From the NCBI GenBank assembly GCA_017542305.1, contig JAFXXK010000004.1, positions 17,425 through 81,424 of the forward strand: a stretch of 64,000 nt of DNA, in the 5' to 3' direction. Below the pieces are notes generated by a model. That model ran no database searches, was not told where the DNA came from, and saw nothing but the letters and a program-made list of their open reading frames with translations. This DNA is from a bacterium (lineage in GTDB: Bacteria > Cyanobacteriota > Vampirovibrionia > Gastranaerophilales > Gastranaerophilaceae). Below are positions 9,173-17,881 of the stretch, one piece after another; position 1 is the stretch's first letter; the number at the start of each line of letters is the position of its first letter. A program made the translations under genes and the position numbers.

Positions 9173-9898
9173 TTATTTCAGCGTAATTTCATTTAATTCC
9201 TGAATGGAAATAGCATCAATGCCTTCAATATTTTTGAAAACCTTATATGTTTCTTTTATCGGGTTGTTTGAGTTGATATCAATTATGGCATTAATCTTTG
9301 TCAGGTTTTCATCATCTTTACTTAATTTCTTTGATATTTCACGGAGTTTCGGATATTTTTCAAGCACAAAATCATAAATTCCGTTAGAGTTTTCATTTGT
9401 GCAGGTAATTGAAATTTTGAGCTGGTTAAGATTTTTTGTACCTGCAGGTAAAATTCTTCTTTCAGCGAATCCGATAGCAACAAGAACTATCATAGCAAGT
9501 ACGGTTGTAACTATTGCTGCTACATACATTCCTGCCCCGCAAGCCATTCCGATACTTGCTACTGCAAACAGTGTTGCGGCTGTGGTTAAGCCGAATACGT
9601 TTGCACCGTGTCTGAGTACCGTACCACCACCTATGAAACCTATACCTGTTACAACCTGTGCCGCTACCCTTGCTGTATCTCTTGTTCCGTATTCAACTCC
9701 GCTTATGGCAACCATCGGAAAACCGTAAATAGAAATCAGAGTGAAAACACAAGCTCCCAAACATACAAGAATGTTAGTTCTTAAACCTGCGTATTTATTG
9801 GACATTTCTCTTTCGAGTCCTATTGCAGAACCTAAAAGAACTGCTGATATAAGTCTTAAACATATATTCCAGTCAAATACATGTATTAATTGTTCCAT
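9173..9898 (-). CDS. MgtC/SapB-family membrane protein
   Basis: Residues 1-150 show the family signature: LIGLEREMSNK-like GLEREM, GLRTNILVCLGAC, QVVTGIGFIGGGTVLR and GLTTAATLFAVASIGMACG, with four to five membrane segments. Residues 165-241 form a soluble C-terminal ACT-like domain. Members include MgtC virulence factors that modulate F-type ATPase in magnesium limitation, but most homologues are of unknown role. It is the last gene of the opp operon on the minus strand, 11 nt after oppC, with a GAGGG ribosome binding site. No magnesium-responsive leader is visible. Confidence 0.88.
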   Translation of the reverse strand: MEQLIHVFDWNICLRLISAVLLGSAIGLEREMSNKYAGLRTNILVCLGACVFTLISIYGFPMVAISGVEYGTRDTARVAAQVVTGIGFIGGGTVLRHGANVFGLTTAATLFAVASIGMACGAGMYVAAIVTTVLAMIVLVAIGFAERRILPAGTKNLNQLKISITCTNENSNGIYDFVLEKYPKLREISKKLSKDDENLTKINAIIDINSNNPIKETYKVFKNIEGIDAISIQELNEITLK

Positions 9899-9909
9899 AT
9901 TTATCCCTC

Positions 9910-10974
9910 TTACTTCCTGCTTTTCGGATCAAGTACATCTCTAATTGTATCACCTATTACATTAAAGGCAAGCACGGCAACAAAAATTAAAAATCCCGGA
10001 GTAAGCAGCCACGGGCGGTAGATGATGTTCGTATATTCCTGTGCTTCTTTCAGCATATTACCCCAGCTTGCATCAGGCTGCTGAATACCCAAACCTAAAA
10101 AGCTAAGTCCTGATTCTGACAAGATATATGACGGAACGGATAATGTCATAGCTACTATCACAAAACTCGTTGTCTGGGGGAGAATATGTTTTACTATAAT
10201 TCTTAATCTTGGTGCTCCGATAGACTGTGCTGCCTGTACATATTCCTGAGTTTTGACAGACAAAACCATACCTCTTACAACTCTGGCAAACCCTGCCCAG
10301 CCGATAAGCGCAAGGATTACCACGATAAGCATAAACCTTTGTATACTTGTCATTCCGCTCGGAAGAATTGCGGCAAGAATTATCAAAAGATAAAAACTCG
10401 GTATAGACATAACGGCTTCGGCAAATCTCATCATCAGCATATCGACTATTCCGCCGAAATATCCTGAGATACCGCCGTATAGCAGTCCTATCGGGAACAT
10501 TACAAACAGCGCCAAAAATCCTATTGTCATTGAAATTCTTCCGCCAAACAGAATACGAGAAAACACATCCCGTCCGTTAATATCTGTTCCCAAAAGATAT
10601 AATCTTCCGTTATTGTCTGTGGTAATCAGGTGACGTTTCATCGGGATTAACCCCAAAAATTTATAAGGCTGACCTTTTGAAAAGAATTTTATGTAATGTT
10701 TTTGACTCCTGTCAAGGCGGTATGTTATCCTCAAATTTTCATTGTCAAACTCTCTTATATAGTTATAAGTATATGGTTTTGACAGATGTTTGTTTTCGTC
10801 AATTACAAATATTTTTGACGGCGGCACATAAGCCATTGTTCTGTCGGAAAAATCTTTTGTATATGGTGCAATAAAATCTGCAAACAGCAGCGAAAAATAG
10901 ATTATTCCCAAGACGATTAGGGCAATTCTTGCAAATTTATCTTTCCATAATTTTTGGATAACTTCTTTAAACAT
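9910..10974 (-). CDS. oppC: Oligopeptide ABC transporter permease, OppC/DppC type
   Basis: Inner-membrane permease of a peptide/nickel-type ABC importer. One membrane segment near residues 15-37, then a long periplasmic insert of about 90 residues (40-130), and five further segments with the permease EAA loop around 236-255 (EYVQAAQSIGAPRLRIIVKH). The C-terminal DPSWGNMLKEA-type motif is present as QPDASWGNMLKEA. It overlaps oppB by 8 nt. No OppD/OppF ATPase genes are in this cluster, so the energising subunits must be encoded elsewhere. The large insert is longer than in E. coli OppC. Confidence 0.9.
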   Translation of the reverse strand: MFKEVIQKLWKDKFARIALIVLGIIYFSLLFADFIAPYTKDFSDRTMAYVPPSKIFVIDENKHLSKPYTYNYIREFDNENLRITYRLDRSQKHYIKFFSKGQPYKFLGLIPMKRHLITTDNNGRLYLLGTDINGRDVFSRILFGGRISMTIGFLALFVMFPIGLLYGGISGYFGGIVDMLMMRFAEAVMSIPSFYLLIILAAILPSGMTSIQRFMLIVVILALIGWAGFARVVRGMVLSVKTQEYVQAAQSIGAPRLRIIVKHILPQTTSFVIVAMTLSVPSYILSESGLSFLGLGIQQPDASWGNMLKEAQEYTNIIYRPWLLTPGFLIFVAVLAFNVIGDTIRDVLDPKSRK

Positions 10975-11941
10975 TACCCCTCCTTATTCTCGGATCGGTA
11001 ATAATCAAAAGAATATCCGCAATTAAATTACCCAGAATAAGCATTATTGCACCCATCATCAAGGATGCCATAACAAGATTTATGTCCGAACGCATAACAG
11101 CCTCTAATATGAGTCTGCCTAACCCCGGATATTGGAAAACGTATTCGGTCAGGGCTGCCCCGCTTAATAATCCCGCAAATTCAAATCCCAAAAGCGTAAT
11201 CATAGGATTAATTGCGTTACGCAAGGCGTGTTTATAGATTACGTCAAATTCACTAAGCCCTTTTGCCCTTGCAAATTTTATATAATCGCTGTCCAATACG
11301 TCAAGCAGATTTGCTCTCATCTGTCTTTGTAATCCTGCAAGCGATAGAGTAAAAAGAACGGTTACCGGCAGAATTAAATGATGCGTAATATCTAAAATTT
11401 GACCGCCCAAGCTTTTTTCCAAAAAGTCTGAACTTGTTAATCCGCCAACCGGAAACCATCCTGTTTTTACGGCAAAAATCAGCAGTAATACCGCAAAGAA
11501 GAATGACGGAATTGCCATTCCGATACTTGTCAATACGGTCATAAATCTGTCAAGCGGTGATTTCCAATGAAGTGCCGCAACTATACCCAGCGGTATCCCG
11601 ACAATCCACGTTAAAAATATGACTATTATTGTTAAAAGTAATGTGTTCGGAATTCTTTCTTTTAGTTTTGTGCTGACCTGTTCTCCGTTGGAAGTTACTC
11701 CCAAATCACCTTTTATAAAAGATTTTGCCCATTTTGCGTATTGTACAATAATAGGTTTATCCAGACCGAGCCTTTGGGTTTCTTTAGCCAGAGTTTCCTG
11801 TGAAACGGACGGGTTTAATCTCAATTCCGCAAGTGGATCGACAGGACTTAAACGTATGATAAAGAAGCTTATCATTGATACGATGATAAGGAGCGGTATC
11901 GCCTGTAATATTCTTTTTAGTATGTATTTTAATATTTGCAT
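10967..11941 (-). CDS. oppB: Oligopeptide ABC transporter permease, OppB/DppB type
   Basis: The 324-aa integral membrane protein has the typical OppB N-terminus (YILKRILQAIPLLIIVSMISF), six membrane segments and the EAA loop DYIKFARAKGLSEFDVIYKHALRNAI-type sequence at about 215-240. It pairs with OppC to form the translocation pore. The start codon abuts the oppA stop (11942), and the stop overlaps oppC, so the three genes are translated in series. Confidence 0.93.
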   Translation of the reverse strand: MQILKYILKRILQAIPLLIIVSMISFFIIRLSPVDPLAELRLNPSVSQETLAKETQRLGLDKPIIVQYAKWAKSFIKGDLGVTSNGEQVSTKLKERIPNTLLLTIIVIFLTWIVGIPLGIVAALHWKSPLDRFMTVLTSIGMAIPSFFFAVLLLIFAVKTGWFPVGGLTSSDFLEKSLGGQILDITHHLILPVTVLFTLSLAGLQRQMRANLLDVLDSDYIKFARAKGLSEFDVIYKHALRNAINPMITLLGFEFAGLLSGAALTEYVFQYPGLGRLILEAVMRSDINLVMASLMMGAIMLILGNLIADILLIITDPRIRRGNV

Positions 11942-13786
11942 CTACTTTTTACTCTCAATATAAATTTCTTCGATGTTATGTATCAACCCTCCGAGCATAG
12001 TCGGATAGACATTTTTAAACTTATTCCTTAAAGCCTCTATAATAAGAGGAGAATAAATATAAATAAAAGGTTTTTCCTCATAAGCTATTTCCTGATATTT
12101 GTCATAATATTTTTTACGGGTTTCAAAATCGGTTGCAAGAGCTCCCGCATCATAGAGCTTGTCCATTTCTTTTTCCCACTCAAATCTGTCATCTTTGGTG
12201 TATCCTGCCGGTCTTTGGTTAAACATGTGTAATGTACCCTGCGACATCCAAACATTTTTGCCGCCGTTAGGTTCAATAGGCGAACCTGTAAGACCCATTA
12301 TAACCATATCCCAATCGTAGGTGTTTACGAGTTTGTTAACAAGAGTGTTAAATTCTATGGGCTTGAAATTCACTTTCATTCCCATATCTTCCAAATCCTG
12401 TTTAACCATAACCCCTATTGCCTCACGTTCTGTGTTGCCGGCATTTGTATAAAGGTCAAATTCAACGGGATTTCCGTATTTGTCAAACAATTTACCTTTT
12501 TTATCTTTATAAAATCCCGATTCTTTGAGTAATTGTTCAGCTTTATTCACATCTCTGTCATAGGGTTTTAAATCAGTATTTAAGTATATGGAATTTAAAC
12601 TCTCTGCCGTAAAAAGAGGGGAGCCGAGTCCGTTTGCAATGTTGAAAACTATATTTTTTCTGTCTATTGAATAATCAATGGCTTTACGGAAGTTTTTATC
12701 GGCAAACCATCTTTGTTTAATCGGATTTACATAGAAATTACCTTTATCATCTTTACGGTTATTCAGATTCATTGTAACAAACATCGTTCCGGTGCTTGGG
12801 CCGAGATTATAGACTGTAAAATCAGAATGTTTTTCCATTTCTTTAAATCGTGATACATTTGCACCCTGTAGGCTTATATCATCAAGTTCACCACCCTCAA
12901 ATTTTAATACCTGATTATTAACATCACCTACAATAAGATAAACAAGTTTATCAAGGTATGGGAGTTTTTTGCTCTCTTTGTTTATTACATAATAATTTGG
13001 ATTTCTTTCATATACGACCCTTTGTGCAGGAACATATTCTTTTAAACGGAAAGCTCCCGATGTTACAAATTTTTCCGGCGGAGTGTTCGTTGAGAAAAAT
13101 CCGTCAAAATATTCTTTCCCCTTTTTTACGGCAGGTTCAAAAACATGTTTTGGCGCAATAGGTGTTCCGAGATTTCTGATAAACGGTGCAAAAGGTTTCG
13201 GGGTTGTAAACTTAACCGTATAGTCGTCAATTTTTTTTACCGTAGGAAGTTCCCCGTCAATATACATAGAATCTCTTGTTGAAGTATTTCCGAACCCGTC
13301 AAAAATTATATTCTGCCATGTAAACACTACATCGTCTGCTGTAATAGGTTTTCCGTCAGACCATTTAATACCTTTTCTAAGATGTATAATATAGTCATTA
13401 CCGTTTATTGAAAAATCTTTTGCCAATTTCGGTATCGGCTGTCCCGTTACGGGGTGCGTACCCAATAATCCGTCATACATAATATCGGACATAATTGACG
13501 AAGTATTGTCTTTTGAATTAAACGGGTTAAAAGTTTTCGGGCCTTCTCCGATAGTCGATTCTATCAAAGCGCCTCCAAAATTTCCGATGGGAGCTTGTGA
13601 CTGAAGAAAATCAGTACCGTTTTCCGTAACGTTAATTTGAGCAGGATATTCTCCGAACTGAGATTCATTTTGTTGTATTTGTTTGTGGGCGGTATTAACA
13701 ATATCCGGATTATCTATGCGGATATATGCTTTACAGAGTAAAGCCAAAATAAAAATTATTAATACAACATAACCCGCTTTTTTCAT
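11942..13786 (-). CDS. oppA: Oligopeptide-binding protein, SBP family 5
   Basis: Extracytoplasmic solute receptor of the opp system. N-terminal hydrophobic segment at 5-22 (VVLIIFILALLCKAYI) without a lipobox, so it is probably anchored or cleaved by signal peptidase I. Family 5 motifs: LAKDFSINGNDYIIHLRKGIKWSDGKPITADDVVFT-type segment near 120-150 and the YSIDRKNIV region near 375. At 614 aa it is longer than the typical 540 aa. It is the first gene of the operon. A TAAAAT -10 ends 7 nt before the ATG and no Shine-Dalgarno sequence is present, so the transcript appears leaderless. Confidence 0.9.
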   Translation of the reverse strand: MKKAGYVVLIIFILALLCKAYIRIDNPDIVNTAHKQIQQNESQFGEYPAQINVTENGTDFLQSQAPIGNFGGALIESTIGEGPKTFNPFNSKDNTSSIMSDIMYDGLLGTHPVTGQPIPKLAKDFSINGNDYIIHLRKGIKWSDGKPITADDVVFTWQNIIFDGFGNTSTRDSMYIDGELPTVKKIDDYTVKFTTPKPFAPFIRNLGTPIAPKHVFEPAVKKGKEYFDGFFSTNTPPEKFVTSGAFRLKEYVPAQRVVYERNPNYYVINKESKKLPYLDKLVYLIVGDVNNQVLKFEGGELDDISLQGANVSRFKEMEKHSDFTVYNLGPSTGTMFVTMNLNNRKDDKGNFYVNPIKQRWFADKNFRKAIDYSIDRKNIVFNIANGLGSPLFTAESLNSIYLNTDLKPYDRDVNKAEQLLKESGFYKDKKGKLFDKYGNPVEFDLYTNAGNTEREAIGVMVKQDLEDMGMKVNFKPIEFNTLVNKLVNTYDWDMVIMGLTGSPIEPNGGKNVWMSQGTLHMFNQRPAGYTKDDRFEWEKEMDKLYDAGALATDFETRKKYYDKYQEIAYEEKPFIYIYSPLIIEALRNKFKNVYPTMLGGLIHNIEEIYIESKK

Positions 13787-13792
13787 ACAGGT

Positions 13793-13819
13793 ATTTTAGC
13801 ATAAATAATGTTTTGTGAA
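13793..13819 (-). promoter_or_regulatory. oppA operon promoter, leaderless layout
   Basis: TAAAAT at 13798-13793 (minus strand), six bases (ACCTGT), then ATG. A possible -35 TTCACA at 13819-13814 has a short 15-nt spacer. Confidence 0.55.
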
Positions 13820-13851
13820 TAGGACAGTCGGGGAATTATGTTTTACGTTCC

Positions 13852-14505
13852 CTAACTTTCCATAATTTTAACGCCCGAACTTGTACCCAGACTGTATGCG
13901 CCTGCTTCAATCATTTTTATTGCAGCTTCCCTGTCACGTATTCCGCCTGAAGCTTTAACTTTTAATCCGTGCGGATTTACTGTATCAAACATCAGTTTTA
14001 CATCTTCGGCTTTTGCTCCGACTCCGTTTTTCACAAATCCTGTTGAGGTCTTTACAAAATTTGCACCTGCTTCAATGGCTAATTCGCATGCTTTTTTAAT
14101 TTCTTCTTTTGTCAATAAATCTGTTTCGATAATAACTTTTAATGTAGTTTCGCCACAGGCGATTTTTACTGCTTTAATATCTTCTCTTACAAAATCCCAA
14201 TTCTTATCTTTAATTCCCGTAACGTTAATTACCATATCAATTTCGTCTGCACCGTCGGCTTTTGCCACCGAAGCTTCAAACGCTTTTACTTCTGTTTTGT
14301 TTGCTCCTAAGGGAAAACCTATTACGGTAACAACTTTTACATCAGTATCTTTTAGTGCTTCTTTTGCGGATTTAACGTAACATGGATTTACGCAAACCCC
14401 TCTGAAATTATACTGTTTTGCTTCGTTGTAAATTTTATTCAATTCTTCTGTTGTTGCATCTTGTTTAAGTAAAGTATGTTCAACGTATTTATTCAGGTTT
14501 TCCAT
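13852..14505 (-). CDS. deoC: Deoxyribose-phosphate aldolase
   Basis: Cleaves 2-deoxyribose-5-phosphate into glyceraldehyde-3-phosphate and acetaldehyde in deoxynucleoside breakdown. The 217-aa class I aldolase has the Schiff-base lysine K152 in FVKTSTGF, the EIDMVINV segment near 90-98 and the C-terminal VKASGGIRDREAAIKMIEAGA phosphate-binding stretch with the proton-shuttling Lys. The family length is 215-225 aa. A GGAGAAAAT ribosome binding site precedes the ATG. The gene follows metF after 9 nt and is likely cotranscribed with it. Confidence 0.95.
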   Translation of the reverse strand: MENLNKYVEHTLLKQDATTEELNKIYNEAKQYNFRGVCVNPCYVKSAKEALKDTDVKVVTVIGFPLGANKTEVKAFEASVAKADGADEIDMVINVTGIKDKNWDFVREDIKAVKIACGETTLKVIIETDLLTKEEIKKACELAIEAGANFVKTSTGFVKNGVGAKAEDVKLMFDTVNPHGLKVKASGGIRDREAAIKMIEAGAYSLGTSSGVKIMES

Positions 14506-14514
14506 ATTTTCTCC

Positions 14515-15363
14515 TTATAATATATTTTCTAAAATTATTTTTGTAGATTTTGATTTGTTTAATGTGAAAAAGTGTAATCCTGAAACTTCAGACTGAATAA
14601 GTTTTTCACATTGTTCACTGACGTATTCAATACCCATTTTTTGCATATCGGAATTATTATCCTGATATTTTTCTATCATATTCAATAATCTGTTTGGAAT
14701 TGTTATTCTTGCCAATGCAGTCATTTTATCTATCTGTTTTTTGCTTAATATCGGCATAATTCCGGGTATTACAGGGATATTTATTCCCTGCTTTTCTACC
14801 AGCTCGCAATATCTGAAAAATTTGTCATTATAAAAAAACAGTTGGGTAAAAATGGCGTCAGCTCCCGCATCAACCTTTTTCTTCAGATTTTTAATATCTT
14901 CTTCAATTGTTTCAGTTTCGATATGACCCTCTGGATATCCCGCAACGCCAACAGATAATTCGCTTTTTGATTTTAAGAATTCGACGAGCTCGTTTGCGTA
15001 TCTGAAATCTTTGCTGCATAAGCTCTTATCTTCAGGGATATCCCCTCTCAGAGCAAGGATTTTATCTATATTCAAATCTTTTAATTTTTCGATATGAGAT
15101 TTTACAAACTCTTTTGTACTGCAAACGCAGGTAAAATGCGGAGTGACATCAAGTCCTATGTTTTTAATTTCTTTTACAAGTTCTGTAGATTTGTTTTCGT
15201 TTCCGCCCGCACCCCACGTCAGTGATACAAATGACGGATTAAATTTTTTCAATATTTCCAGCTCATCAAAAAGGTTTTGAGTTTTTTCTTCATCCTTTGG
15301 CGGAAATACCTCAAAAGATATTTTCACATTGCCTGTGTTTTTGTATATCTCTCTTAATTTCAT
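14515..15363 (-). CDS. metF: Methylenetetrahydrofolate reductase
   Basis: Reduces 5,10-methylene-THF to 5-methyl-THF for methionine synthesis. The 282-aa TIM-barrel flavoprotein starts MKLREIYKNTG and has SFEVFPPK, SLTWGAGG, HFTCV, ILALRGDIPED and FTQLFFYND motifs with the conserved FAD- and folate-contact residues. I chose this ATG over an in-frame codon 17 codons upstream (end at 15414), because TATAAT ends 7 nt before it and the longer version would run through the promoter. No ribosome binding site is present; the mRNA is predicted leaderless. The neighbour deoC is downstream. Confidence 0.94.
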   Translation of the reverse strand: MKLREIYKNTGNVKISFEVFPPKDEEKTQNLFDELEILKKFNPSFVSLTWGAGGNENKSTELVKEIKNIGLDVTPHFTCVCSTKEFVKSHIEKLKDLNIDKILALRGDIPEDKSLCSKDFRYANELVEFLKSKSELSVGVAGYPEGHIETETIEEDIKNLKKKVDAGADAIFTQLFFYNDKFFRYCELVEKQGINIPVIPGIMPILSKKQIDKMTALARITIPNRLLNMIEKYQDNNSDMQKMGIEYVSEQCEKLIQSEVSGLHFFTLNKSKSTKIILENIL

Positions 15364-15369
15364 AGCGCT

Positions 15370-15398
15370 ATTATAACACAAGAAAACTATTCTCTGAA
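15370..15398 (-). promoter_or_regulatory. metF promoter, leaderless layout
   Basis: TTCAGA (15398-15393), 17-nt spacer, TATAAT (15375-15370), six bases, ATG. The -35 box lies inside the 3' end of the upstream gene. Confidence 0.7.
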
Positions 15399-15758
15399 AG
15401 TCAAAAATCGCCAAAATCTTATCAAATTTGATTTAAAATCATTCGGCATAGGAATATCAGCTTTTTTGTAATATTTTTCGTAATTTCTGATAATATTGTC
15501 AGGCAGCGGCTCCCCTGTTTCAAGTGTCTGAAAAATCAGAGTAAGATAATCGTCCTGCTCCTCTTTATACATAATATCGTGGTTGCGAAAATCCTCGTCT
15601 GCCTCATAATGTACAAGCGCATGAAAAGCTGCATCTATACTCTTATCCCCCGTATTTGACGGGAATAAGGGCAGTGCTTTTTGCACAGTCAATTCACCTA
15701 CCAAAACTTTTCTGATAAGTTCGGATACAACTATACGAGCCTCTTTTGTGTCGACCAT
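15387..15758 (-). CDS. Conserved-looking hypothetical cytoplasmic protein
   Basis: I do not recognise the family. The 123-aa protein is soluble, acidic in the middle and has no signal peptide or membrane segment; a mostly helical fold is likely. It begins one base after the stop of the BlaI-like regulator gene (15760) and so is almost certainly cotranscribed with it. That position is where BlaI-type operons usually carry a BlaR1 sensor, but this protein has neither the membrane segments nor the metallopeptidase motif of BlaR1. Confidence 0.65.
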   Translation of the reverse strand: MVDTKEARIVVSELIRKVLVGELTVQKALPLFPSNTGDKSIDAAFHALVHYEADEDFRNHDIMYKEEQDDYLTLIFQTLETGEPLPDNIIRNYEKYYKKADIPMPNDFKSNLIRFWRFLTFRE

Positions 15759-15759
15759 A

Positions 15760-16098
15760 CTACTTAACTAAATCAAACTGGTGTTCCATAAATCTGATCA
15801 TGTCGGCGTAATCACCGGCAAAGAACTGTGAACTGATTTCTTCAATACTTTCACGAGCCATTTCGTCTTTGTTCATAGCAGCACTGTAAAAGAATTTTTT
15901 GCCAACCTTATAACGAACCAAAACACTCTTTGCAGTCAAACGATCCATAACAGTTTTTATGGTGGTGTATGCCCTTTCAACACCCTGAGATGATAAGTCG
16001 TCAACAACATCTTGTATTGAGATATCTCTGCCTTCACTACCTGAAGTAAGACTCCAAACAGAGTTCAAAATGTCGATTTCTAACTTACCGCATGCCAT
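15760..16098 (-). CDS. BlaI/MecI/CopY-family transcriptional repressor
   Basis: The 112-aa protein shows the winged-helix layout of this family: LEIDILNSVWSL at the start, VVDDLSSQGVERAYTTIKTVMDRLTAKSVLVRYKVGKKFFY as recognition helix and wing (residues 30-75), and a short C-terminal dimerisation region. BlaI-type repressors bind dyads and are inactivated by proteolysis or metal. No beta-lactamase, BlaR1 or copper gene is nearby, so the regulated function is not known. Two tandem TACTAAC heptamers between its -10 box and the expected transcript start could be an autoregulatory operator. Confidence 0.8.
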   Translation of the reverse strand: MACGKLEIDILNSVWSLTSGSEGRDISIQDVVDDLSSQGVERAYTTIKTVMDRLTAKSVLVRYKVGKKFFYSAAMNKDEMARESIEEISSQFFAGDYADMIRFMEHQFDLVK

Positions 16099-16129
16099 AT
16101 TCTTTTCCTACTTTCTTTAAGTTAACCTT

Positions 16130-16172
16130 TACTAACTACTAACATTGTAACACAAAAAATTTTTCTTTGCAA
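16130..16172 (-). promoter_or_regulatory. Promoter of blaI-like operon with tandem heptamer
   Basis: Minus strand: TTGCAA (16172-16167), 17-nt spacer, TACAAT (16149-16144). Immediately downstream is a perfect tandem repeat, GTTAGTA GTTAGTA (16143-16130), covering the expected start site. The repressor itself is the candidate ligand. Confidence 0.65.
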
Positions 16173-16216
16173 TACCTTTGTAAATATAAGTAAATACATA
16201 CTGATTATCGGACGTA

Positions 16217-17380
16217 TTAATCTATGTCTTCAAGTACGTCAGGTTGTTTTTTGAAGTTTTGTTTTCTTGTTCTTATTTTGTCATTTTTCTTTTTGGTTTT
16301 ATCGGAGACCTTTTTGTATGCATTATCTATAGAGATTTTTGTTATTGCTTTCTTGTTTCTTCTGTCATAAAAAGTCAGCCAGAATTTTCTGTTAAGATTA
16401 TCAACTGCAAATGAAATGTTTCCGAGATATTTTTCTCCCGGTGCAATTTGTCTGAACATCAATTTTGTATCACCGAATATTGACGGACGAAATACTGCAT
16501 TGTAATCGTTTACCAAAGCGGAATCAAGACCCGATATAGTTCTGTCGGACATATTTGAAATAAGAACGGTCAAAGTTATGGTGTTTGTTTCGCCGAAAGG
16601 ATCTTCTTCATGTCTTATGTTAGTAATTTTTATATCAAGTCCCGGATAGAGCATTTCATGCTGCATTAATGCACTGTCCTTGTATACAGGAAGGGTAACT
16701 TTTGTGTTAATCTTTACTTTAATCTCATCCCCCGGTGCAATCAGAACTTCGCTCCCTTTTCTTTTTAACGACATGCCTAATCCTATAACTCCGCCTAATG
16801 CGGCGCCGCCTGCAATTGTATAACCTTGAGATGCAATAGCTGCCTCAAGTCCCAGCCAGTTTAATGCCAAAAATCCTCCGACAGCACCGCCTGCTACCGT
16901 ATATCCCACATCCTGAGCAACAATTTTAGCGGTAGATGCTACCGGGTGTAATTTTGTTGACATTTTACCCTCGATTGGAATTTCTCGTCCGTCAGGGGTG
17001 ATAATATAGTCAAAATCCAAAGAAATTGTTGCGGTGCGTCCCAAGCTTTTTGCTCCGGTTGTTTCGGAAATTTTCCCGTGAGCAAATGAGCCTTTCGGGA
17101 TTAGTACTCCGCTGTCGCCTTTTACGTCATTGACAACTTCTGCAAAAAACTCATCACCTTCAATATTTATACTTGAATCAAGTACCTGAGATACAGTCAT
17201 GTGTATAATGTCAGAGCGGTCTATGCTCTCAACTTTTCCGGTAAAAAGTTCATCTTCCAAATCTTTTCTTATCTGGTCGCTCGTCTGTACTCCGCCATGT
17301 AAAACAGGATCTGCCAATGCAATAGTATTTGTCAATGCAAATGCCGCTATTATAAATAATGATACTAATTTCTTCTTCAT
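16217..17380 (-). CDS. Exported protein with glycine-zipper segments
   Basis: Signal peptide 1-23 (LFIIAAFALTNTIALA-D). Residues 75-150 resemble a small beta domain (LIPKGSFAHGKISETTGAKS, then LDFDYIITPDGREIPIEG), seen in some envelope and secretion-apparatus proteins. Residues 165-205 are glycine-zipper-like (VAGGAVGGFLALNWLG, IAGGAALGGVIGLG), suggesting membrane association. APGDEIKVKI follows, then a second beta domain and a Lys-rich tail. The exported protein at 30836-31639 has a similar order of elements, so the two may be distant paralogues. Function unknown. TATAAT ends 8 nt before the ATG. Confidence 0.65.
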   Translation of the reverse strand: MKKKLVSLFIIAAFALTNTIALADPVLHGGVQTSDQIRKDLEDELFTGKVESIDRSDIIHMTVSQVLDSSINIEGDEFFAEVVNDVKGDSGVLIPKGSFAHGKISETTGAKSLGRTATISLDFDYIITPDGREIPIEGKMSTKLHPVASTAKIVAQDVGYTVAGGAVGGFLALNWLGLEAAIASQGYTIAGGAALGGVIGLGMSLKRKGSEVLIAPGDEIKVKINTKVTLPVYKDSALMQHEMLYPGLDIKITNIRHEEDPFGETNTITLTVLISNMSDRTISGLDSALVNDYNAVFRPSIFGDTKLMFRQIAPGEKYLGNISFAVDNLNRKFWLTFYDRRNKKAITKISIDNAYKKVSDKTKKKNDKIRTRKQNFKKQPDVLEDID

Positions 17381-17440
17381 ACCCTACATTATAGATTTAT
17401 TAATAAAATTTTTCCATTTTTTTACATTAGAAAAAATTTG

Positions 17441-17746
17441 TTATTTTTCGCTCTCAACTTTTTCAATATATTCGATAATATCTAATGCAAGCTGGTGCCT
17501 AAGTTCTTCCGGCGCTCTTTTTATGTATTCCATAGCGTGTGAAACTTTGACATTTTTATCATACCAACGTCTTAAAATGTAATCGTACTGTTCATCAAGC
17601 GACATTTGAAAATCAATATCCTTTAACTTATCAAGAACATATTCAGCACAGATAGTCTGGAGTTCTTCATCTGCTTTTTCCCACATTTCAACTGCTCTGC
17701 TTAAAACGGGATTTACATCATACCAACGTTGTTTTTTTATGTCCAT
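17441..17746 (-). CDS. Small protein with duplicated RWYD motif
   Basis: The 101-aa soluble protein contains two similar units: RWYDVNPVLSRAVEMWEKA (from residue 7) and RWYDKNVKVSHAMEYIKRA (from residue 60), each followed by EEL and an amphipathic helix. This is an internal duplication with a period of about 53 residues. The family is not known to me. TTGATT-17-TATAAT lies about 25 nt upstream and a GGAGAG ribosome binding site precedes the ATG, so it is a genuine gene. Confidence 0.7.
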   Translation of the reverse strand: MDIKKQRWYDVNPVLSRAVEMWEKADEELQTICAEYVLDKLKDIDFQMSLDEQYDYILRRWYDKNVKVSHAMEYIKRAPEELRHQLALDIIEYIEKVESEK

Positions 17747-17847
17747 AAGATACTCTCTCCTTTGGGTAATATTATACCGAGATTGTTCCCATAAATCAAG
17801 TTTTTGATATTTTTGAGGATTATGACCTGCAAAATTATGTAAATTTT

Positions 17848-17875
17848 TTGCCTAAATTAAAATTTTTGATACGAT
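17848..17875 (+). promoter_or_regulatory. Histidine kinase promoter, leaderless layout
   Basis: TTGCCT (17848-17853), 16-nt spacer, TACGAT (17870-17875), then ATG at 17882. No Shine-Dalgarno sequence is present. Confidence 0.55.
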
Positions 17876-17881
17876 GATAAT

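Noticed and set aside
9399..9728. Plus-strand reading frame of 109 codons opposite the mgtC-like gene
   Set aside because: It is the complement of conserved membrane segments and has no start signals.
15387..16172. Beta-lactam resistance operon because of the BlaI-like regulator
   Set aside because: No beta-lactamase, penicillin-binding protein or BlaR1 sensor is present; the second gene encodes a soluble unknown protein.
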